Below, piece by piece: positions 11,831 through 21,462 of a stretch of 64,000 nt of DNA. Below the pieces are notes generated by a model. The model made no database searches, was not told the DNA's origin, and saw only the letters and a program-made list of their open reading frames with translations. Source of the DNA: Turnera subulata (Eukaryota; Streptophyta; Magnoliopsida; Malpighiales; Passifloraceae); NCBI GenBank assembly GCA_028386065.3, contig JAKUCV010002500.1, positions 484,146 to 548,145 on the forward strand, written 5' to 3'. The position numbers and the translations under genes were made by a program. Position 1 is the first letter of the stretch; each line of letters opens with the position of its first letter.

Positions 11831-13646
11831 TTATTTTGGGTTATTGGCAACCTCCCTCACGAGCTTATCCATAAATTGGCACTTCTTATCAAATCCCCAT
11901 CCAGGATTGCTCTGCAAAGCAAAATTATCCGAAAACATAATAAGTTTAAGTTGAAGTTTTCTAGAGGGAATAACAAAATGTTTGGACTTTGAGAAAGTTG
12001 TAGGCAAACACCATGGTAAATGCCAGAGTAATCATTAAAAGTTTATAGCAATGCTTCAGCTGTGAGGAGACTTCAAACACGAAGTATCAGGCATAACCCC
12101 ACTGAGTTTTATTAATCACCACATGAGGCACAGTTAGATGTTTTCTTCTTTTTTAACTCTAACCCAGCTCAGAAAATGATAAATTGCAGATTTTCAAGTT
12201 GGGATAACACAGAAGCCTCAGGAAAAAGCATCAGTTAAAACTGAGACATATGTCTATTAGTTTGCAAAAGGAAAGGAAATGAATTACATGGACATAACAG
12301 TAATAGGGAGATGAAGAGGGAAGAAAGGGATAAAACCTGAAGAGAGAGGAGAGCGCGATGGGCAAAGCGGTGAACAGGAGGAGGAGCAGATTGAGGGATA
12401 GTGTTAGCCACTCTTTCCAGCTCCTGCTGCTGTTGTTTTGCAGTGACAGTATCGGGTCCACTGTAATGATCAACGATCTCTTTGAGTAAGGGTAGATTCT
12501 TCATGGTCTCGTCCACCGCCTCCTGGACTCGGAAAAAAAACAAAACAATACAATACAATACACAAATGAGATTGAAATCAGGCCCTCACCTAGTAAGAAA
12601 AAGAGTAAAAGAAAGATAGTAAATAATAATAGGGTAGATGAGCAGACCTGCCATTGTTCATTGGTTTCAAGGCCTTCATAGGCCATGATGAAGGGCTTGA
12701 CCTTGTCAAGCACCTCAGGGAGAGGCATAGGAGGGTTGTCGTCGATGTCCGGGTTGCGAGAAAGGTCGGGCATCAAGTACTCGGGTTCGCACTCGATCAA
12801 GAGATTGGTGTGGAGGGCATCCACAACGGCGTCATCCATTGGGGAAGGCAACACTCTATCGGTTATCTCCTTCCATCCTTGGATCAACATCTCCCTCGTC
12901 TCCGGGCCTATTGCCCTTCCCACTTCCTCCATCTCCTCATAGGTCGCAGCCAGCGCCCCCTCACCCAGCCCATCCTCCGCATCCTCCTCCCTTTCCCTAT
13001 CTCTCCTCCATCCTCCTCGCCCCCTCCCTCTCCCTCCGCCTCTCCCGCGCCCCCTGCCACCCTCCGCCGCCTCCCCATCGCCACCGCCATCGCGCGACAG
13101 GATGCCCACCGCCCTCTTCACTGCCTCCTCCCTGCTAAGCTTCGGCCTGGATTCCGTTATTGGACTTGGATTTGGATTCGGACTCCGACTCGGACTCGGA
13201 CGTGGACGGGCATGCCTGTTCTCCTCCTTGGCGGCTGCCTCCCCATCCTTCACGGCTGCCTTTCCACGTCCCGCTCCTCCGCCGGAGGTCAGGGAGGAGA
13301 GAACACCTGCGGGAAGATTTGCATCAAGGGGACGGTGTGGCTCCGGGATAGGTCGACTCTCGAGACCGGCTCTCCCGCGACCGGCGGAGGAGAAGGCAGG
13401 GTGAACGGGGGCGGAGGGGAATGCCCTGCCTCGGCCATGGCCATGGCCAAGCCCGGCGGCGGCTGGTGAGGGATCGGGTTCGGGGGTAGGGTGACCAGGT
13501 GCGCTAGTATCTCTACCTCCGACGAAATCGAAGTGAGTAGGGCCGCCGGAGCCACGCCCGCGACCGCCGGAGGAGGAGGAAGTAGAGAAGGGAGAGATGC
13601 GGGTGTGATGGGGGAATCGTCTTCCCAAGGTAAGTGTGCCTCTCAT
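11831..13646 (-). CDS. RGG-rich, probably mitochondrial plant protein with conserved C-terminal domain
   Basis: Exons on minus are 13646-12648, 12522-12337 and 11911-11831, all phase 0 with GT..AG introns, giving 421 residues. The N-terminus (about residues 1-27: MRGTLTLGRR, basic and hydroxylated, no acids) looks like a mitochondrial presequence. Residues 28-170 are low-complexity Gly/Pro/Arg/Ser, and 197-213 is an RGG-type tract of the sort that binds RNA. The conserved part is about 235-421, with EPEYLMPDLSRNPDIDD, PFIMAYEG, IVDHYSGPDTVTAKQQQQ, and NPGWGFDKKCQFMDKLV at the end. I recognise this as a conserved plant family usually annotated only as hydroxyproline-rich or uncharacterised. 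A link to mitochondrial translation is possible but unproven. The long plus-strand ORFs at 12654-13469 are antisense shadows. Confidence 0.85.
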
Positions 13647-14299
13647 CTTCTTCGTCTGCTAATGTAGTAGTACCAGTAGTAGTAGTATTAAAAAAAGTAA
13701 CAATTAAAATCAAGGTTTTGGGTTTAATGGATTATTTGGCTATTATCTTCTCTTCATTTGGCTCTTGTCTTCCTATTCTCTGTGTGTTCTTTTGTGCTGC
13801 AAAATGCAATGCGGGGGTGGTATGGTAGGGTTTTTCCACTTTCTTCTACGGATGTCAATAAGCACCTTAACGTTGTCGTATTCCCTTCTTCCAAAAAAAA
13901 AATTTATACGCCATAAGCATTTTGAGACCATTTAACTGATTTGTTAAATGTACACATGAAATTATTATCATCATCATTATTATGCAAAATTTAGACCTCC
14001 ATGGTTCCACTCCTTTCTTCTTTGTATGTGGTCTATTAACAAATCTTACTTATAGAAATTAATAATGTAGTCAATATTTTCTAATATAAGTATTGATAAA
14101 TAGTTTTTAAATTAATAAATATATTTACAATCTAACTACAATGTAAAGATCACATTTTATGAACTTGTTGAATATATTAGTAGATACGTCGATTAGTAGA
14201 TTTATAAAATTAGGATAAAATTATACGAAGTAATGAGTAAATTTATAAGTTTAGTAAGTATATTTTGTGAATCGGATGATGATTAACAATATGTTTATT
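13647..14299. other. 5' flank of the RGG-protein gene; no gene seen
   Basis: Contains short tagtagtac-type microsatellite at about 13665-13690, then AT-rich DNA. A promoter for the minus-strand gene must lie here, but I could not fix a TATA box with confidence. Confidence 0.4.
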
Positions 14300-14309
14300 G
14301 CTAATTAAT

Positions 14310-15031
14310 GGTTTAATGCCTTTTTTGGTATTTGTGTTGTTCTTGATTATCACAATTCATACATGTGTTTCAATTTGGTCACATTTCATCCCTCAATTAA
14401 GTCGGATTTGCCTAATTTGGTTATTTTGACCGTTTTACCCCTTAAATCAATGACATGTCAGTTTTTTCACCCGGATTCTTCACCTAGCCAATCCGAAACC
14501 TGGTGGATACCTAAAGCCTAACCGGAAACCTGACCCGAACTAGACAATCTTTATTATTTTCTCTTTTCTTTTCTTTTATTATTTTTTTCCAAAAATTTTA
14601 ATTCTAAAAATAGATATTTCTTTTCGTTTAATCTGCAATCTATTTTCTTTTTGACCCAAACACCTTCCCACCCGATAACCCAAATATCTATTTTTAGAAC
14701 TAAAAATAAATTGCAGATTACTAAAACGAAAAGAAATATCTATTTTTGGAATTAAAATTTTTGGATAAAAGAAAAAAGAAAATAATAAAAAAAATATCCA
14801 GTTTGGGTTGGGTTTCAGCTAGCCTTTGGGGTATCCACCGGGTTTCGGGTCGGTTAGGTGAAGAATCTTGGTGAAAGAACTGATACGTCATTGATTTTAG
14901 GGGTAAAACGGTCAAAATAACCAAAATAGGCTAATCGGGCTTAATTGAGAGATGAAATGTGAAAAAATTAAAACACCGGTATGAATTGTGATAATCAAGA
15001 GCAACACAAGTACCAAAAAAGGCATTAGTCC
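14310..15031. mobile_element. Fold-back MULE-type MITE (722 bp)
   Basis: The two halves are inverted copies over roughly 340 bp each (14310-14650 against 14690-15031), with ends GGTTTAATGCC and GGCATTAGTCC. The flanking 10-bp TSD gctaattaat is perfect (14300-14309 and 15032-15041). A 9-11 bp TSD with long TIRs points to Mutator-like transposition. There is no transposase. Confidence 0.85.
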
Positions 15032-15815
15032 GCTAATTAATCATGTTTATTACCATAATGCTTGCACTAATATGTCACATTGATCATGTTGTTATTATAT
15101 GTCTTTAAGTGAAATTAATTATAGTAATGATTGTTACATTATATCATAGGTTAAATGAGCTAACTAGGTTTTGATTATGACAAACCTATGTGTAGCATCT
15201 TTTGTGTCTAACCATGAATTACAGCTCGCAAGAATGCCCAATCCGTGATCAATTCCTTGGAAGAAGAAGTTAGTGCGATTAGAGTTGGTGTTAGTGGACA
15301 TGAGATATTGCTTTCACTAAAAGACATCCATGTGACTTTGCTTTGTTTAATCACTATGGGTATTGGTCAAGCAACTTAGTATCCTACCATTTCTGGAGTC
15401 TGAATCAGTGATAAAAGCTACCTTAAACGGATCAAATGTCAGCTGGATTCAAAATTCTAGGTCCAACCTAGGACTATGCTAAATAATGACATCAATGACA
15501 AAAAGTTGTTGAATGGTGTCTCTCGTGCCAGAACGTGAAAGAGACAATAGAGAAGAAGAACGTTAACACTCTGGCGTCTCGGAAGACAAACCAGCTGGAT
15601 GGAAAGGGACTTGCAACAACTCAAAATTTGAATTGACACCATCTATCTTGCAGCTATAAAAAGGAGTGTTGATTCAAGGAGAAACTTAGAACTACCATAT
15701 TGAGATTCTGAGTTAGAGCAAAAACTTGCAGTTCTCAAGTGAAGTAAAAAGAGAGAGTGAAGCTTTTTCCTTGTTCATATACTTAGTTAAGAAATCTTTT
15801 GGGAAAAGCAAAGTA

Positions 15816-18800
15816 TGTGGAAGCCCGTACCCCAATTAAATAAAAATAAAATAATTAAATGAAAAAGAGTTACCAAAATACTCTTGAAACCCGGGGTACG
15901 AAAACCGATGCTTCGGCATACAAACATTTTCCATGAAAATGTATTAACAACGAGATGTCATAAAAGTACATGAGGTCAACCGGCTTAACAAGTAGTAAGC
16001 CATCACGGCATCACGCCGACACAATATCACAAAATCAACTCCGGCTAACTGCCGATATAGAGATAAAATAGTTATGACATCTCGAGTTATTTCACATGCA
16101 GCGGAAGATGAAAATAATAAATATAATACTCAAGATAGAAAATATCATGCATATGGCCCTATGGATCCCACCGAGAGATAATGCACAACTACCTGCTGAA
16201 GTGACTGCGTCTGATCTCCGAGTCGAAGGTATAAGTGAGTCTGCACGCTAACTAAAGTCTGAAAAATAACGGTGGCGATTATGTGAGTCGCCTACTCAGT
16301 GAACATTAAAAGTCTAAGTATACATGAAAGTGAAGTCATGCTCGTAGGGTGAGTAGCTCACGAGCACAAGTACAGCATACAAGCAAATCAGAATCACATA
16401 CCCACACATAAGCATCTTATTGTATTATTGTTCTTATTATTTAGATTTAATGCGATATTTTAATTATTATAGTTATTATTTTTATCATTATGGGCCCTCT
16501 ACTGTGAGTCAAGTCTCGGTAGCGCATCTGATCAGATCAGGGTGTGAAACCCAAATGTCGAACCTCAGAAGGGGCAGATTCTGAGGCCAAAAACCACTGA
16601 TAAATCTCGAGTGGCCGCTAGCTACCTGAGGGTGCACTCAGACACACCTAACCGGTGCAAGTCTTCCAGGGGTGCACCTACATCCCCTGGGCATGCTAAA
16701 CAGCATAATGTGACCCGAGGGTACACTTAATTACACTTTACATTTCTGTTGAGGTACATTATGTCTTTCAGGGAAGTGTGAATGGTATGTGTCCCTGTTT
16801 AATCCGGGCCTGCGGCCCATAACCATACATTATCACCAAAGCAGTTTACATGCTATATTTTATAGCAGTGTTTCATATAGAAATTAGGCATGTGAGAACA
16901 ACCAGGTATACAAATCCAATCATCACATGTAGCAAACAAGGCAAGTAAACAAACAAACCACACCAACATGCATTCACAAAACATATATAAAAGACTTGTA
17001 ATGTCACCTCAAAATGCGGTTTATGACTTCTCCCCGATCCGGGTCCACAGCTCCAGAGGTATCTCCCTTGCCTGAATACCGGCACATAATATAATCACTA
17101 AACCAATTTTAGGAATAAAAACGTGTATGTAAGCTAATTGTATACTCTAATCGAGTAACTCCCGACCCTAACTATCCGATTATAAGACTTCCGGGTCTAA
17201 GTCCAAAGGAATATTTTCTTTTCCCTATCTCTAATGATTAGGAATCTAAGGTTCATCGGTTTAAGTAAATTAACAAATTCTCGGGCCTAAAGCCCACTAA
17301 ATCTTAAATCACAAATTCCGGGCCGAGGGCCCACTTCCTTAGATCCATATTTACCGATTATGAAATTGGGCTTCGAGCCCGTTCTTAATGTCCGTGAATT
17401 TAGTTATCCGTGATTAGGTCCTAAGTCCGTAACTTAAAGTCCATTTAAAACAATCTAAGTTTCACATTGGAATTATTGGGCTTGGGCTCGGTTTTTCCCT
17501 AAAACCGTCCTAAAGCCATCCCGAGCCCATGGTTAATCGGCCGAAAGTTCTATCCGTGTCGGTAATTTCTCCCGGCCACACACTCTAACTCTCCGCTCTC
17601 GGAAATCCTCAATTCACCAAGTATATAAATATAAATGTGTTTCGTAACAATAAATTCCAAAATTTAAGTACATAACATAATCGAGACTAATCATAGACAA
17701 TTACCGTCTAACACTCGTAAAAACGAGAAATACAGTCTGCTGGTCAAAACCGAGCCTTCGCCGGAAACTTCCCGAGCCCTCGCCGGAACAGTGCGTTCTC
17801 GCCGGATTCCGGTCACTTCGCCGGAATTTTGCCGGAGCCCAAAAACAACCCCACACAACTGCCATCGTCCAAAACAACAACAACCAACAGGGTATACAGC
17901 TCAAATACAACACCCGCAGGCATAAAACAAAATTTAGCAAACTATGGCAACAATTCCTTACCCGGAAAAACACTGCCAACCTGCCGGAAAACTTCTACAG
18001 CTTCACCGGAAGCAACCACCACGCACTGCCACCATCCCCTTCAATCCCTCGATTCAAACCAAAACCAACACCAACAACAACACTGCAATCCGACCACACC
18101 AATCGGCAACACCTCCCTCCGAGCACCAAACCCCGCCACAATCCACCAGCAAAACACCCAACAACAACAAACAATCCGCCGCAAAACCAAGGAAATCCAA
18201 ATCAACACTTGGTACAACCAACACATAAAAACTCAATTTGAAAAACAAAGAGAGGGATGTGTGGCTTACCAAATAACACCCAAGGTGGTGCTTACTGGAG
18301 GAGTCGAAGGCACGACTCACTGGTGGCCTCGTCGATTCTGCACACGCCGGCCCTCGTCCCAGCCTCCTCTGCGACTAGTGGTGGTGGCGGCGGCTTCGTG
18401 TCCCTGCGGCGGTGACACGAGAAAGAGAACAGAAGGTATGGTGGCGGCGACGGGTTCTGTGAGAGGAAGGGAAGAAGACGAGATGGAAGAAAAGAAAAGA
18501 GAGGGAAAGGAATCGTGAGGGCTGCCGGGCGAAATGGAGGGGAGAAGCAGATAGGAAAAAGAGAGGAGATAATGGAAGACATGGCCGTTGAGGCGTGATT
18601 GAGGGGGTGGCAGTGGGCGACAATGCCGTTGTGGGTGGCGGCAGTAAGTGGAGAAACAACAGGCAGAAGAGAAAAGAAAAGAGGAGAAGAAGGGAAGAAA
18701 GAGGAGAAGAAAAGGGGGGGTTTTAGGGTTGGCCGGCTCAGCCCCGAAATGACGTCGTTTCGGGCTGAGGCGCGGTCAACCCACTTCAGTCAACGCGCGG

Positions 18801-19026
18801 GGTTTTTTTTTTTTTTAACCCCAAAACGACGTAGTTTAAACCGAAACTACGTTAAACGTCGTGTTTCGCCCCGAAACGCGTTTTAGGTCTGAAAAAACTC
18901 GAAAGCAACGTATTACCACCCATAATTAATGAATCCAATGGAAAATAATTTAATTTAATTTCCATTTCCGAAATTCGGAATTTTTTTTTCTTTATAAATC
19001 CAAAAACGGAAATCCGGGGCGTTACA
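15816..19026 (-). repeat. Element 1, 3' LTR (3,211 bp)
   Basis: Begins TGTGGAAGCCCGTACCCC and ends GGGGCGTTACA. It is the 3' LTR in the element's minus orientation. Compared with the other LTR it has single-base differences, mostly transitions, and a small indel near 18105-18120. Confidence 0.95.
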
Positions 19027-19045
19027 GTTCTACCCACCTTAAAAA

Positions 19046-19065
19046 GAATTTCGTCCTCGAAATTC
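19046..19065 (-). promoter_or_regulatory. Conserved hairpin next to the polypurine tract of element 1
   Basis: Perfect 8-bp inverted repeat GAATTTCG/CGAAATTC around the loop TCCT, about 20 bases from the 3' LTR. The related elements at 27925-27944 and 36666-36685 have the same structure. Confidence 0.5.
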
Positions 19066-19174
19066 AATCATCAAGTCCATAGGTCCTACCACGATAAGTT
19101 TCTGGTATTCTCCACCAGGTGTCCGAACTCATCGCGAGATACCGCTTATACCCTTAAGCGGTGTTTCTCCTGTC

Positions 19175-19182
19175 TATAAAAA
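19175..19182 (+). promoter_or_regulatory. TATA box ahead of antisense ORF 1 in element 1
   Basis: TATAAAAA lies 41 bases before the ATG at 19216. Start-site spacing of about 30 bases would leave only a very short leader. Confidence 0.45.
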
Positions 19183-19215
19183 CCGTACCTCTGAGTTGAG
19201 AACTCACTCACAACT

Positions 19216-19614
19216 ATGGACTCACCATTAAGATCCCGTACTACCTCTGACTCAGAGGATAACAGTTACATCGGAGGTAGGGCTTTCCCGACAAGCTCCG
19301 ATGAGGAACCTCCTAAGAAGCGGTTCAAGACCAAGATCATCGGTCTAAAGGAGCATATGGTGACTTCCCCAAGACGGCGAAAGAAGCGTGTAAGCAAGGA
19401 AGGACCTTCCGCTAACAAGGATGCGAAAGATAGGAAAGGCAAGGCAACAGTTGAGTCCAGCACACCACTGCAGATAATGAAGTAACTGGACACTTCACTG
19501 AAGAAGGTCCACACTGCAGTGATGCAAATTGAACTGGCCTATATGGGACTCTCTTCTCAGGTCGCGAATATGCAGAAACTTGTAACCGATCTGAAACATC
19601 ATGTAACTCCGTAG
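19216..19614 (+). pseudogene. Antisense ORF 1 of element 1: small basic protein with one in-frame stop
   Basis: The frame opens at the ATG at 19216 and reaches a TAA at 19483-19485 after 89 codons. The same frame then stays open for 42 further codons to TAG at 19612-19614. The N-terminal part is Ser/Asp/Glu-rich followed by two NLS-like basic clusters (PPKKRFKTK at about 33-41 and PRRRKKR at about 52-58). The stretch after the stop has heptad-like hydrophobic spacing and could be a short coiled coil. A TATA box lies upstream and AATAAA at 19651. It is antisense to the retroelement. No homologue is known to me; function unknown. Whether the stop is a mutation or the natural end is undecided. 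Confidence 0.5.
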
Positions 19615-19650
19615 AGTGCTTTTCCTTTGTTGTAAGATGTTTATGAAATC

Positions 19651-19656
19651 AATAAA
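19651..19656 (+). terminator. Poly(A) signal after antisense ORF 1
   Basis: AATAAA on the plus strand 37 bases past the distal stop at 19614, in the orientation of the antisense ORF. Confidence 0.4.
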
Positions 19657-20335
19657 ATAAGCTTTCTTCTTAAGTCGAAATTCTTTTGTTACAAATCTCA
19701 CGTTATACAGGTTTAAAACGGCAATAAAGGTATGAAATCAATCATAAGGAAATTATAAACGAAGCAAGACTCGTTTAATAAAGTCAAAACATTAAAAGTT
19801 ATAACAAAGCAGGTTTCCATATTCGGCGCCCTAGATCGATCGTGAACATTCTTGATCCCGAAAACGTATCGTACACAGTTAACGGTGACGCCTGTTAGCC
19901 TCGTGAAAAAGATACCCGTTAACTGGCAAGGCGATGATCACGGGAGCATCCTGTGTCCCTCGAAAGACACGTTACCCACTTGTCCACAATTGTCCGTATG
20001 AGCCAAAAACGTCTGTCTTGTCTCGCATCTCTCCACGCTGTCCGAACAGCTGTAAGCTTGTCGCACACGCACTCTACTCGAGGTGTGGTCCACACGGTCT
20101 AGCCACAGCGGTCACGAGTGCATGTGACAAAGATGTAGGGACAAGTCTTAAGGTGACCAAATTGAAGTAGCCCGGGAAATTGAAAACTATAAGGTAGAGA
20201 AGGACTGATAACCTCTGGCATTTATTGCCCGAACAACAAACACATAGCGTGTCGAAGCAATAAATGAGGCAACGGTAAAATTTCAAAACGCAGACACTTG
20301 AAATTCGAACGTAATAAACACGCTCCTCCTAAGGT

Positions 20336-20343
20336 TATAAAAG
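20336..20343 (+). promoter_or_regulatory. TATA box ahead of antisense ORF 2 in element 1
   Basis: TATAAAAG 109 bases before the ATG at 20452, followed by an A/C-rich leader (about 20370-20450) typical of plant 5' UTRs. Confidence 0.5.
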
Positions 20344-20451
20344 ACGGTAGAATGAGGAGTAAGTTATCCAAAGCATTTTAAAACAACCACACACCCAGAC
20401 AACGAAACCTCAAAACTCAAGAAAACTAAACACCCACATATCCAGAACACA

Positions 20452-21135
20452 ATGCCTGCCCCATCATCAGTTTTCTTTGTTGAAGGTGCCAACCTTGGCA
20501 GAAGGAACCGACTGGCCTATAGTTTGGTCAATGAACGTGCCGAAGAACTACCAAACGAGCTCGGCAGGATGCCCCGGCTGGTCTTTGTCGACGAGCTCTA
20601 CTCCTCGCGGTTCTTTGTCACTCCAATGGAAGAGGTGTTCTTCCTGGAGGATCACGGAACGCTGAGGACATCCTACTACGGATCGGCGAATACCGTGATG
20701 TTCTTCATCTCCGACAGGCTTCAGGAATTCAACCTGGAGTCCACTTGCCAGACGGTGGAGCAAGGCGCCTACTACCAGCTCTCGATGACGGCTCAGGGCA
20801 TACCCAGAATGACGCGCTTACCTCCAACTTGGCCAAAGGTACGGCTGCTGGTGTGGAACTGCAGGGGAGTTGCAAGGCGCGCTCAAGAGTTCACACGTAC
20901 GCTGAGGGACTTGAAGAACCAGTACAAACCGAATATGGTTCTTCTGACGAAGACGCAGTGGCAACCTAGGGACGATCACGGTCTCATCCCTCTCCGTTTC
21001 CCTCAAGCTAACCGGTTCGAGATTCCTGGCCAGCGCGACAGAGGCGGCATGTGGCTCTCGTGGAGCGACAGAGTCACGGTCAACATCAACTGCGATCCCA
21101 ACAGCTTCCGCGTCAACGTCGTTCCGAACCGTTAG
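20452..21135 (+). CDS. Antisense ORF 2 of element 1: novel N-terminal region joined to a LINE-type endonuclease fragment
   Basis: Open for 227 codons with a good plant start context (acacaATGCC) and an upstream TATA box. Residues 1-125 have no family I recognise. Residues about 130-220 resemble the N-lobe of plant LINE apurinic-type endonucleases: LLVWNCRGVARRAQEF (active-site Asn in NCRG), DLKNQYKPNMVLLTKTQ, then GGMWLSWSDRVTVNI. The catalytic Glu expected in the LLTET motif is Lys here (LLTKT), and the His/Asp half of the domain is absent, so nuclease activity is unlikely. It lies antisense to the retroelement, just inside the PBS. The intact frame suggests either recent origin or selection; which one cannot be told from a single copy. 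Confidence 0.6.
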   Translation: MPAPSSVFFVEGANLGRRNRLAYSLVNERAEELPNELGRMPRLVFVDELYSSRFFVTPMEEVFFLEDHGTLRTSYYGSANTVMFFISDRLQEFNLESTCQTVEQGAYYQLSMTAQGIPRMTRLPPTWPKVRLLVWNCRGVARRAQEFTRTLRDLKNQYKPNMVLLTKTQWQPRDDHGLIPLRFPQANRFEIPGQRDRGGMWLSWSDRVTVNINCDPNSFRVNVVPNR

Positions 21136-21462
21136 ATGTATTTTCCATTTTAATACAATATCAAAATCGTTGTAATATTTCCCTTTTTTATAAAATATCA
21201 AGATCAATGTAATGTTTCTGTTTGTAATGGTATTATTAGTACTATTAATAATATTTTATGTTTCCGTTTAAATATGGCATAATTTTCATCCTGTCCTTCA
21301 GCATTGTGCATGTCTTGCGGTGGATCCATAATAACGCCTATATGAATGCAAACAAGTCGAAAAATATATTTTTTTTTTAGAAATTATAATTCTGGAACAG
21401 GCTTATGCACAGGGAAAAATCACTTGAAAACCCCAAGATCTGAAGCCCGCTCCGCTACCAAC

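Noticed and set aside
12654..13469. 271-codon plus-strand ORF
   Set aside because: Exactly antisense to exon 1 of the RGG-rich gene, whose splicing and conserved C-terminus support the minus strand.
17829..18518. 229-codon Thr/Asn/Gln-rich plus ORF, also at 23476
   Set aside because: It recurs only because both LTRs share it, and the copy at 23476 is broken after 128 codons by an indel. No domain is seen.
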